Positions 1-7,195 of a stretch of DNA of 22,521 nucleotides are shown here, piece by piece; the first letter of the stretch is position 1, and each line of letters opens with the position of its first letter. Location of the stretch: positions 1-22,521 of the forward strand of contig CAZKUN010000150.1 of assembly GCA_964555935.1 (NCBI GenBank), written 5' to 3'. The position numbers and the translations under genes are program-made. The notes beneath the pieces were generated by a model. It was not told the DNA's origin and ran no database searches. It saw only the letters and a list, made by a program, of their open reading frames with translations. Source of the stretch: CAZKUN01 sp964555935. GTDB taxonomy: Bacteria; Armatimonadota; Zipacnadia; Zipacnadales; VGFC01.

Positions 1-180
1 ACGGCTCCGCGGACGCCGCCCTCATCGCTCCGGGGCTTCGACGCGGAGCACGGGGTGGACGGCGTGACCTTCGAGAACGTGCGCCTCAACGGGGAGCCAC
101 TGCTGAGCGCCGAGGAGGCGGGCGTGCGGATCGGGGAACACGTGGCGAATGTCCAGTTCGACGCGGAGCCTGGCCAGTGA
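1..180 (+). CDS. 3' end of a probable right-handed beta-helix (pectate lyase-like) protein, 5'-truncated by the window edge
   Basis: Frame 1 is open from the first base to a TGA at 178-180, giving 59 C-terminal residues. The piece has the pattern GFDAEHGVDGVTFENVRLNG followed by an acidic loop and then GEHVANVQF. Hydrophobic-Thr-Phe-Glu-Asn-Val rungs of this kind, closing with a short ...NVxF strand, resemble the last coils of secreted parallel beta-helix proteins such as polysaccharide lyases and GH28/GH110-like enzymes. The catalytic region lies outside the window, so the fold is inferred and the activity unknown. It is co-oriented with the GH5-like gene, which starts 51 nt after its stop, so the two may be co-transcribed. 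That the end is real coding sequence is fairly likely; the family call is tentative. Confidence 0.55.
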   Translation, partial: TAPRTPPSSLRGFDAEHGVDGVTFENVRLNGEPLLSAEEAGVRIGEHVANVQFDAEPGQ

Positions 181-219
181 GGCGGTTGCGCTGCATCTAT
201 TAGGCGTCATATCGCAGCC

Positions 220-226
220 GGAGGAG
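220..226 (+). promoter_or_regulatory. Shine-Dalgarno site GGAGGAG that fixes a GTG start
   Basis: GGAGGAG lies 5 nt before the GTG at 232. No in-frame ATG lies nearby upstream, so this strong site supports the GTG as the start of the GH5-like gene. Confidence 0.65.
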
Positions 227-231
227 ATCGC

Positions 232-1890
232 GTGCTAACTCAACTCGCAGTTCTCAGTCTGTCGGTCGCTCCCGCTGCCCACGCGGGGGACGTGACCTTC
301 GTCAACGGCCACTTCAGCCGTTCCGACGGCACGGTGTTCGTGCCTCTAGGCGGCTTCTACGCGAATCTCATGGCGCGTGTCGACGGAGAAGTCCTCGGTG
401 AACTCGTTCCGTTCCAGAAGCTGAGCGAGGATGAGTGGCGCGCGTGGTTTGCGCTGCTGCAAGACAACGGGTGCAACGCGCTGCGGGTCTTCTGCCGGCA
501 GCACGACGAGCGCGATGAGAACCCGGTGCAATGGACGCTGGATGCCGGCGGTCATGTGGACCCCGAGTTGATGGCGACGTTCGAGCGTTTCTTCAGCATC
601 GGCCAGGAGTACGGCATCTCGTTCCTGATGACGCTGCTGTCTGAGCCGCGGGGCTCCGTCTACCGGCACTGGGCGCCCATTCTGCAGGCACATCCCCAGT
701 ACGCCCCAAACGGTTGGGAGTGGAACTCCTTCGTTCCCGAGGTCCTCAACAGCCGGCGTCTCCTGAAGACGCGCGCCGAGTACTTCACCGACGCGGAAGC
801 CGTCGCGTTGCAGAAGCAGTACCTGACCGAACTCGTCCCTCGCTTGCGGGACAACCCGGCGGTCTTTGCGGTCGAACTGTACAACGAGATGGCGTGGTTC
901 GGCGAGTTCGGCTGGGAGACCCAGGACCTGGAGATCGCCTGGTCCAACGAGATGATCGACGTGGTCCGCGAGCACGCTCCCGATCTTCCCGTCTGCTTCA
1001 GCCTGGCTGGGCATGGCGTCACGGGCATCGACCCGATCAGATGGGCGAAGGGCATCGACGCCGACTTCTTCAGCTCCCACTACTACCCGCGCATCTCCGG
1101 CGAGTCGCCCGAATTGGACTATGGGGGGGCCACAGCCCTCATCCACGATTACTGCGCCGTCGCCATGCCGAATTGGCCCGGCGAGTCCGGCGTTCTGGAC
1201 GGCAACGTCCCGGATGATCTCCGCCAACTGGCACTGCGCGACTCCATATGGCTGAGTCTGGTGAGCGGCGGCGCCGGCTACATGCAGTGGCCCATCAAGC
1301 GGCAACCGGTCGGGCAGCTAGGCGAGTACCGATTGGCCGCCGAGTTCCTGGCGGGCGAGGATTGGCTCGCGGGTGACTTGGCCTCCCCGCGGGTGACAAT
1401 CGACATCCGAGAGCTGGCCCGTCTCTTCGAGACGCTCGAGGACCGCGATGCGAAGCTCGCGAGTCCGCTGTTCGATTCGCTGCGACGCTACGAGAAGCTG
1501 TCGCTTGACCGGGGGATCGCCATCGCGCTGCGCTTGGGCGAGGCGGGCATCGACGGCGGGCAGTTCGACGAGGACGCGATGGACGGCATCACTCCGTGGC
1601 TGTCCGTTCCGGCAGGATACCAGATGCGCTGCATCGCCGCTCAGGACCTGAGCGCGGGTATCGCCTACCTCCGGAATTGGGAGCCGGAGGCCTTCGGCCC
1701 ATACGCGCTCCGGCGGGGCGCCGATCGACCCTTTGGTCTGGACACCAACCTGCCGGAGGGCCGCTACCGCTTTGAGGTGCTCGATCTGGGCCGCGGCAAG
1801 TCCGAAGTCACCGAGTGCCTCAGCCCTGGCCCCGTGCTCCAGCCTCGCGAGACGACCGCCGACTTCGCCGTCAAGTTCCGGCGGCTGTGA
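232..1890 (+). CDS. Secreted clan GH-A (GH5/cellulase-like) glycoside hydrolase
   Basis: The protein has 552 aa. Its short hydrophobic N-terminus ends in PAAHA|GD, a plausible signal peptidase I site, although no basic residue precedes the hydrophobic core. The body reads as a (beta/alpha)8 barrel: an entry motif DGTVFVPLGGFYANLM, then NGCNALRVFC, then FAVELYNEMAWF, where Glu219 in the Asn-Glu pair fits the clan GH-A acid/base. Next come a SSHYYPR strand end and WPGESGVLDG, where Glu318 fits the nucleophile; the spacing of about 100 residues is normal for GH5-type barrels. Residues from about 440 on form a beta-sandwich tail containing GRYRFEVLDLGRG. Mannan- or glucan-type beta-glycosidase activity is possible, but the substrate cannot be read from sequence. 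It stands alone or follows the truncated beta-helix gene. Fold confidence is high; GH family number is uncertain. Confidence 0.82.
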   Translation: MLTQLAVLSLSVAPAAHAGDVTFVNGHFSRSDGTVFVPLGGFYANLMARVDGEVLGELVPFQKLSEDEWRAWFALLQDNGCNALRVFCRQHDERDENPVQWTLDAGGHVDPELMATFERFFSIGQEYGISFLMTLLSEPRGSVYRHWAPILQAHPQYAPNGWEWNSFVPEVLNSRRLLKTRAEYFTDAEAVALQKQYLTELVPRLRDNPAVFAVELYNEMAWFGEFGWETQDLEIAWSNEMIDVVREHAPDLPVCFSLAGHGVTGIDPIRWAKGIDADFFSSHYYPRISGESPELDYGGATALIHDYCAVAMPNWPGESGVLDGNVPDDLRQLALRDSIWLSLVSGGAGYMQWPIKRQPVGQLGEYRLAAEFLAGEDWLAGDLASPRVTIDIRELARLFETLEDRDAKLASPLFDSLRRYEKLSLDRGIAIALRLGEAGIDGGQFDEDAMDGITPWLSVPAGYQMRCIAAQDLSAGIAYLRNWEPEAFGPYALRRGADRPFGLDTNLPEGRYRFEVLDLGRGKSEVTECLSPGPVLQPRETTADFAVKFRRL

Positions 1891-1894
1891 GGCT

Positions 1895-2340
1895 TTACTC
1901 GCTCGTGACGAGCTTGCCCAGACTTCTGATCTCCACATCGTCGATGATCCCCTGGACGTGCCGCGTGTTCTCACCCCACAGGCATGCGCCGATCGTGAGC
2001 GGCGACGCGCAGGCGAAGCCGCCGACGGCCAGGAGGCCCGCGAAACTGTCGTTGACCGGCTCGCCCTCGGGGATGCCCGCGTAGATGTGGATGCGCCCCG
2101 GCCACGACAGCACTCGCCCCTGGGGCGATAGATCCGGATGCTCGGGCATGCCCAGGATTGGCGGTCTCGACACCCAGAATGGCCGACATGCATCCGGAAA
2201 CAGCCAGTATAGTCTGGACCACAGAGCTCAGCAGGCCGTGGGCGGCTGGCTGAGGAAGCGCTCCCGTATGCATGAGCGCCCTGGGAATCGTCCATCAGAG
2301 CCTCGCCGGACTCGTCGGATTCAGCGTCCGCCGCGTGGTC
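1895..2340 (-). pseudogene. Decayed LamG/concanavalin A-like domain remnant, frameshifted
   Basis: This gene-free gap reads on the minus strand as pieces of one LamG (laminin-G/ConA-like lectin) domain in two frames. From 2340 downward, one frame gives DESGEALMDDSQGAHAYG, like the usual LamG opening (Asp-Glu-x-x-Gly ... Asp-x-Ser-x-Gly ... Gly). A different frame, open from 2227 to a stop at 1895, gives IHIYAGIPEGEPVND, then ASPLTIGACLWG, then GIIDDVEIRS, matching the LamG closing pattern (I-Y-x-D-G ... PL-x-IG ... G-x-IDDV-x-I). The second frame is cut off upstream by TGA at 2228-2230. No complete start or signal peptide precedes it; the first frame runs back into the 3' end of the GHL-type gene. 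I infer a truncated, frameshifted gene remnant. A very short functional ORF (GTG at 2173, 92 aa) is possible but less likely. Confidence 0.45.
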
Positions 2341-3985
2341 AGTAATCCAGATGGACCTCGACCTTCTCCACGGCGATATCCTCGCCGGTGCCGTATTGGA
2401 TGCGCTCGCGAATGCGGATGCTCACTTCGTTCTCTCCGACATTGCAGATCGCCGCGGGCACCGCGAAGTCCATTCGCAGAAGCTCCTGACTCGGATCCAC
2501 TTCGGGTAGCATCAGCCCGCACGTGTTCGGCTGGGGCCCGGACGAGTGAATCTGGCGATCCTTCCAGTCATGGTCGCGCACGGCCGGCTCGAGCGCGGTG
2601 TCGTTGAACCGCACTTCGAACTCGTCTCCCTCGCGCGCGCCGGACAGCACGGCGCGCAGGGAAACGGTTGCGGCGCGGTCGGACGAAGCCCTCAGGTCGT
2701 CGCAGATCCAGACGGTCAGACTCGTGGGCCGACCGTAGTTTGCCAAGACCATCGGCAGCGGCGCGGTATCATTCCGCCCGAAGAATCCGTCCGCCCAGGG
2801 GAATCCGCCGCAGCGCTCGACGGCGAAGAACTTGCCCTTGCCGCCCAGGCTGTCTGGGCTTCCCACTTCCCTGTAGGCCTGCAGCTCCACGCGTGTGCCC
2901 GCGTGCCGGTTGGGGAACTGGCCCTCGTGCTGCTGGAGCGCGGCGGACCAGTTGAACGTCAGCGCGCTGTCGGCGCCCTGCCGCCACCAGTTGCCGAACA
3001 CGCCCCGGAAGAAACTGATGGGCGGCCACTTGTAGCCGGCGGTGGCGTGATGCGTGTCCAGGCATGGCTGGAGCTTGATGTTTCGGCCTTGCGTGATGCG
3101 GCGGAAGGCCGCGATGTCGACATCCATTGAGCGAGCGCCCAGAGTCAGGATGTCGACGAGGTCCTGTCGCGCCCAGGTTTCCACGTCAAATCCGTCCGCG
3201 CGACACCCTTCCAGGTTGCGCGGGACCTTGACGGCCAGCAGGAACGGCTGCCCGCGCTTCGTTTCGACCTCGAGCGTGATGAGTCGGGCCTGGCGCACGA
3301 AGTCTGTGAGCGCATCCCGATGCCGCCATTCCTCCCCGCGCGGCAGCACGGGCGAGTGCCGGGAGAAATCGATCTGGAACCCGTCGAAGGCGTAGCTCCC
3401 GGCCAGCTCGCGCAATATGTCCAGGTTGAGCCGGCGCACCTCGGGCACGGCGTAGTTCCAGTCGCCATGCCAGTGCTGATCGCGGATGATCCAGTCGGGA
3501 TGCGCCTTCTTCAGCGGGACGAGCTGATCGGGCTCGCTGCCATCCGGCAGGAAGTCCGCCTCGCTCACGCGGAAGTTCCAGAATGCCTCGAGTCCGCGTT
3601 CGCGGGTCGCGTCGACCAGCGCCGTTACCATGTCGAGCCCCTGATCCCACCACGCGACGAGAGCCGGATGCTCAAAGCGTTCCAGCACCTTGCTCGGCCA
3701 GGTGGCCAACGTGCTCGGCCCGCCCATGTCCCAGTAGATGGCGTCGATCTGCGTGTCCGGATCGTCCTCGTAGGCGAACACGGATTGGGCGCTCTGCTCG
3801 GAATGGCCGACCATGCGGACGGCTTCATCGCCGATGGAATCAGGTGGGCGATCTTCCGAGCGCTGCGTGAGGTCCAGCCCCACGCGCAGGTTCGGATCGT
3901 ACTGCACGCTGATGCGACGGCGACGGTTCACGGCATCGTGGTGTTCTCGGGAGAGTTCGATGATACCCGGCGGCGCGTGACTCAT
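2339..3985 (-). CDS. GHL-type (glycosyl hydrolase-like) TIM-barrel protein, no signal peptide
   Basis: The protein has 548 aa. Its N-terminus is polar (MSHAPPGIIELSREHHD), so a cytoplasmic location is predicted. The barrel spans roughly residues 25-390. Markers are ALVDATRERGLEAFWNFR (about 122-139), a following HPDW element, and DGFQIDFSRH at 201-210 with Asp201 and Asp206. This layout resembles the hypothetical glycosyl hydrolase-like families (GHL10/DUF187 and relatives), in which an Asp on this strand is a candidate catalytic residue. A C-terminal jelly-roll-like region (about 410-548) ends in GENEVSIRIRERIQYG and a terminal beta strand. The ATG overlaps the TGA of the upstream gene (ATGA, 3982-3985) and follows a strong GGAGG, so the two genes are translationally coupled. 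No characterised member is recognised and the substrate is unknown. Confidence 0.75.
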   Translation of the reverse strand: MSHAPPGIIELSREHHDAVNRRRRISVQYDPNLRVGLDLTQRSEDRPPDSIGDEAVRMVGHSEQSAQSVFAYEDDPDTQIDAIYWDMGGPSTLATWPSKVLERFEHPALVAWWDQGLDMVTALVDATRERGLEAFWNFRVSEADFLPDGSEPDQLVPLKKAHPDWIIRDQHWHGDWNYAVPEVRRLNLDILRELAGSYAFDGFQIDFSRHSPVLPRGEEWRHRDALTDFVRQARLITLEVETKRGQPFLLAVKVPRNLEGCRADGFDVETWARQDLVDILTLGARSMDVDIAAFRRITQGRNIKLQPCLDTHHATAGYKWPPISFFRGVFGNWWRQGADSALTFNWSAALQQHEGQFPNRHAGTRVELQAYREVGSPDSLGGKGKFFAVERCGGFPWADGFFGRNDTAPLPMVLANYGRPTSLTVWICDDLRASSDRAATVSLRAVLSGAREGDEFEVRFNDTALEPAVRDHDWKDRQIHSSGPQPNTCGLMLPEVDPSQELLRMDFAVPAAICNVGENEVSIRIRERIQYGTGEDIAVEKVEVHLDY

Positions 3986-3998
3986 TCAACCCTCCCCC
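3982..3998 (-). promoter_or_regulatory. ATGA stop/start overlap with strong Shine-Dalgarno (translational coupling)
   Basis: On the minus strand GGGGGAGG (3991-3998) sits 5 nt before the ATG at 3985. That ATG overlaps the TGA of the GH42-like gene (3982-3984). This fixes the start of the GHL-type gene and implies coupled translation. Confidence 0.7.
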
Positions 3999-6900
3999 AG
4001 ATATCGACTTCGCAGAGCTGGAACACCTCTCCCGCGTCTCTGCGCGCGAAGGCGAATCCCACGTAGCGATAGCGCCCCCTCAGCCGCACCTGCACGTCCT
4101 TGACATCCCCACTCACGGTCTCCTCCGGAGCGGAGGCGAGCTTCTTCCACGTCTTCCCGTCGCGGCTGCCGCTCAATTCGAGCGCGGGCATCGTGCCGGA
4201 GTAGAAGAGGCGAGCCCTCGACAGCGCGTGTTCGCCCTTCAGATCAAAGGTGATGCCGATCGGCCGGGAATCGTCCCAGCCCGCGATCCACTCCGCGCTG
4301 ATCGCGTCGAGCGAGGCTTGGTCGCGGGGCCTGCGCTCGCGCTGATTTCGGGTATTGAAGGCCTCCAGCCGGTTGGTCAGGTGACCCGTTGCGAAGGGGA
4401 TCGGCTCGCCGGCGTTCCCCTCATCAGGCACGGCCGCGGGCGCGCGGGTGTACGTGTAGGTTCCTCCGGTTTGGAGGTTATTGGGCTCGAGCAGGGGCTC
4501 GTTGATGTCGTACACATAGTTGCCGGTGAGGCAGAGGCCTTTCTCCTTCCGGTACACGTCTCTCTTGTACGGCGGCAGCGTGAACCGCCAGATGTCGTGG
4601 CCCATGCTCACGCCGGCGAACTCGTTTATGGCCTCGATGAGCTTCACCACGGGCGAGTCGAACGAGACGGTGGATCTCTTGGTCTTGCCCTTGCCCACGG
4701 TGTAGAACGGATCGGCGGCGAAGAAGATGACGTTCCCCTCGCCGTAGGGATGGAGCGTAATGGCGGGCGAGCCGTCGTCGAACACGGCGATGTTGACGAG
4801 GCGCTCGCTGACCGGCTCGATGTGGCTGCCTGGCACGAGCGCGGAGAGCCCGATGGGCTCAGTCAGGGGGAGGGGATTCGGGGTGACGGTCCGCATGACG
4901 GCGTCGGCTTCTCGGGGGCCGACCTTGCGCGCGCCGACGAGTTCTTCCCATTGCTCGCCGAACTTCTCGCCGTTGATGTTCCACGTGAAAGCGTCGGTGT
5001 CAGTGCAGACGACCAGGCCGCCGTCGCGCGCGTAGGACTTGATCTTCTCGAGGAGGGACGCCTGCTGATACGCGGCGTAAGGCACGTAGAGGACCTTGAA
5101 GTCGCTCAGGTCGCGGTCGCCGCGTTGGATCTGGCGATCGGTGACGAACTGCGGCCAGCCTCGCAGGCAGGGGCCGACTGCGGTGTAGGCATTCATGATC
5201 TGATCGTTGTGATACGACAGCCCGCCGTATATGGTCGTGTTGGTGCTGTCTGAGGAGAACAGGATGGCGCAGTCGGACTCGGGGAGGGTGGGCAGGCGCA
5301 TGGTGCGGATGGTCTTGGTGAGTTCCAGCATGGCGCGCCACTTGGCCGGCTCGGAGTAGACCGCGTCCTCGAGTTCCTGCTCGAAGAACTCGCTGCTCAT
5401 GAGCCAAAGGCCCTGGCCGCCGTTGCGGAAGACCTGGCTGTACATCTCGCGGATATACTCGGGTTCTGTTACCGGCGCGTGGCCGTGGGAGAGGTGTACC
5501 ATCATCCAGATCGGCTTGTCGGTCAGGTCGACGTAGAGCTTGGTCGTGGCTCCCGGCCGGACCCAGTCGAGCAAGCAGTTCGTGGAGTCGCCGGCGCATT
5601 GGCCGCCGAGGATGTCGAAATACGGCGCCCAGGCATCCATGTCCGCGGAGGTGGCGTTGCTGCCATGGGTGGGCCCGATGAGTTTCATCTCGGGGTTGAC
5701 GGCCTTCGCCAACCTGCACGCCTCCGCAAAGGTCTCCGTCAGCCTGTCCGAGGCCCATCGGCGGTGGGCGATTCGCTCGAAGGGGCCGCCGCTTTCATGG
5801 GATTCAGGCATGCCGTACTTGCCGAAGCCGTACTTCTCGCGGATCTCCTCATCTGCCTCGGCGACCTCCGGATACCACTGGTCCTTGGGCACGGGTTTGA
5901 TGGCGTAATAGGTGAAGATCTCATCGAGCTGCGGGATGCCCCAGTAGTCGCGCTCGCGGGCGCGCTCCTCCACGTCACGGGCGAACTGATCGAGGAACCG
6001 GGGATCCATCAGCCACCCATGGCCGTTCATCACGAACGGCAAGGAGCCGTCGGGCAGCGAAATCGACGGCATCCCATACGGCCGCTCAATGGGCCGCGAG
6101 TGAGTGGCGATGCCGCGCTTTCTGTATTCCGGCTCGCTCTGGTTCCCGTAGCAGATGAGGTTGTATTCCGCAGCCTCATCCAGCATCTCCGACAGGACGT
6201 AGCGAGCGCCGAAACGCTTGGCCGTGGCGCGGAACATGCTGAGTCTCGCCGCGCTGGCCTCGCGCCCGGCTTCGTACTTGCCCGTGTAGCTGAAGAACCG
6301 CGTCGGCCCTGGCGTGTCGCCGAAGAGCTGCTTGAAGAGCGGGTCCTCAATTTCGAAGCCGGTGACCTCGAAGGACTCCACCTTGCTGGGCGTCGTGGAG
6401 GGTGGAATGGCCCTTCCGTCGTTCTTGGTGTAGATGCGCGCGTTATCGAACCGGCCGGGAGCGTAGACCGCCAGCCCCACGCGATCGTGCTCGGGGCCCG
6501 AGATGGGCTTGTCGTCAACGTGGGAGACGATGACCTCGCCGTCGACCGAGAACGTGATCTGCTGTCCCTCGCGTTGGCAGACCACGTGGTGGCGCTTGCC
6601 TGGCACGATACGCGTATCGGAGCGCTCAACGATTCCCCCGCGGGCGATCAGGAACGAGAGCGCGTTGCCTTGTCCGCCGAACCCGAAGTAATACCCGCTG
6701 GTTTCCTCGCCCAGTTTGGCGCTCAGGACCCCGCTCAAGTCGCAGGGCTCCTCCGCGTTCGTAACGGCATCGTATTCCAGACGCACGTCGCCCGTGAACC
6801 GCCAGTTGCAGCCGATGTGGGCGGATGAGTCCGCGGCGAGCATCCCGTCATCCAGAGCCCACGTGCCGCGGACGGGCTGCCAGTTCGGGCCGAGCTGCGC

Positions 6901-7044
6901 GCGGTCGAAATCGTCCGAGAACTCGAGCTTCCACCCTTCGGCCTCGGCTTCCGTGCCTGCCTGGCCTAAGACGCCGGGCGTCGGGAGGGCCAGAGCCGCG
7001 AGACATGCCGCACTCCAGGCGGTCCACCGTATCCACAGGATCAC
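3982..7044 (-). CDS. Secreted multidomain GH42-like glycoside hydrolase with N-terminal LamG-like and C-terminal F5/8 type C domains
   Basis: The protein has 1020 aa and starts at GTG 7044, with GGGGAG 7 nt upstream. A Sec signal peptide covers about residues 1-28 (WIRWTAW then a Leu/Ala core ending VLGQA). Residues 38-205 are a ConA/LamG-like sandwich (FSDDFDRAQLGPNW, ISFSVDGE-like strand, VGLAVYAPGRFDNARIY). Residues 220-590 fit a beta-galactosidase-like barrel; WGIPQLDEIFTYY carries Asp374-Glu375, the best acid/base candidate. I could not assign the nucleophile. Residues 590-820 resemble the beta-galactosidase trimerisation (glutamine amidotransferase-like) domain: VLYVPYAAY, then ARDGGLVVCTDTDAF, then GEGNVIFFAADPF. 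Residues 905-1020 form an F5/8 type C (discoidin) module (ELSGSRDGKTWKKLAS, FQLCEVDIWG). It is first in a two-gene operon and probably acts extracellularly on an unidentified glycan. Confidence 0.78.
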   Translation of the reverse strand: MILWIRWTAWSAACLAALALPTPGVLGQAGTEAEAEGWKLEFSDDFDRAQLGPNWQPVRGTWALDDGMLAADSSAHIGCNWRFTGDVRLEYDAVTNAEEPCDLSGVLSAKLGEETSGYYFGFGGQGNALSFLIARGGIVERSDTRIVPGKRHHVVCQREGQQITFSVDGEVIVSHVDDKPISGPEHDRVGLAVYAPGRFDNARIYTKNDGRAIPPSTTPSKVESFEVTGFEIEDPLFKQLFGDTPGPTRFFSYTGKYEAGREASAARLSMFRATAKRFGARYVLSEMLDEAAEYNLICYGNQSEPEYRKRGIATHSRPIERPYGMPSISLPDGSLPFVMNGHGWLMDPRFLDQFARDVEERARERDYWGIPQLDEIFTYYAIKPVPKDQWYPEVAEADEEIREKYGFGKYGMPESHESGGPFERIAHRRWASDRLTETFAEACRLAKAVNPEMKLIGPTHGSNATSADMDAWAPYFDILGGQCAGDSTNCLLDWVRPGATTKLYVDLTDKPIWMMVHLSHGHAPVTEPEYIREMYSQVFRNGGQGLWLMSSEFFEQELEDAVYSEPAKWRAMLELTKTIRTMRLPTLPESDCAILFSSDSTNTTIYGGLSYHNDQIMNAYTAVGPCLRGWPQFVTDRQIQRGDRDLSDFKVLYVPYAAYQQASLLEKIKSYARDGGLVVCTDTDAFTWNINGEKFGEQWEELVGARKVGPREADAVMRTVTPNPLPLTEPIGLSALVPGSHIEPVSERLVNIAVFDDGSPAITLHPYGEGNVIFFAADPFYTVGKGKTKRSTVSFDSPVVKLIEAINEFAGVSMGHDIWRFTLPPYKRDVYRKEKGLCLTGNYVYDINEPLLEPNNLQTGGTYTYTRAPAAVPDEGNAGEPIPFATGHLTNRLEAFNTRNQRERRPRDQASLDAISAEWIAGWDDSRPIGITFDLKGEHALSRARLFYSGTMPALELSGSRDGKTWKKLASAPEETVSGDVKDVQVRLRGRYRYVGFAFARRDAGEVFQLCEVDIWGRVE

Positions 7045-7195
7045 GTTGTGTCTCCCCTCTTATCCGTCGACCTGGCGTTAGTTTCCGGGTGCTGCATTCG
7101 TACTCCTGGTCGCCGCGCCTGATATCAGCAGGACGGACATCCCTCCGGGCCGAATGGGTGCGAGCGACAGATGCACATCTCTTGAGGAGCGACGG
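7045..7195. promoter_or_regulatory. Divergent intergenic region with a central 10-bp palindrome
   Basis: These 151 nt separate the starts of the minus-strand GH42-like operon and the plus-strand DUF6259-like gene, so promoters for both should lie here. I see no convincing -35/-10 pair. A perfect palindrome CTGATATCAG at 7119-7128 sits almost exactly at the midpoint and could be an operator, but one 10-mer alone is weak evidence. Confidence 0.3.
7184..7189 (+). promoter_or_regulatory. Shine-Dalgarno site GAGGAG choosing ATG 7196
   Basis: GAGGAG lies 6 nt before ATG 7196 and leads straight into a signal peptide. The in-frame ATG at 7154 would place 14 polar residues before it, so 7196 is preferred. 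Confidence 0.7.

Noticed and set aside
1901..1913. Palindrome GCTCGTGACGAGC after the GH5-like gene as a terminator
   Set aside because: The loop would be only 1-3 nt and no T-run follows; it also lies within the LamG remnant frame.
1318..2295. 325-aa minus-strand frame covering the end of the GH5-like gene
   Set aside because: Most of it is antisense shadow; only its first residues, which read as a LamG opening, are kept as part of the pseudogene.
5479..6828. 449-aa plus-strand open frame antisense to the GH42-like gene
   Set aside because: No domain, and opposite to a coherent multidomain enzyme.
7154..7195. Upstream ATG for the DUF6259-like protein
   Set aside because: It adds a polar leader before a clear signal peptide; ATG 7196 has its own Shine-Dalgarno site.
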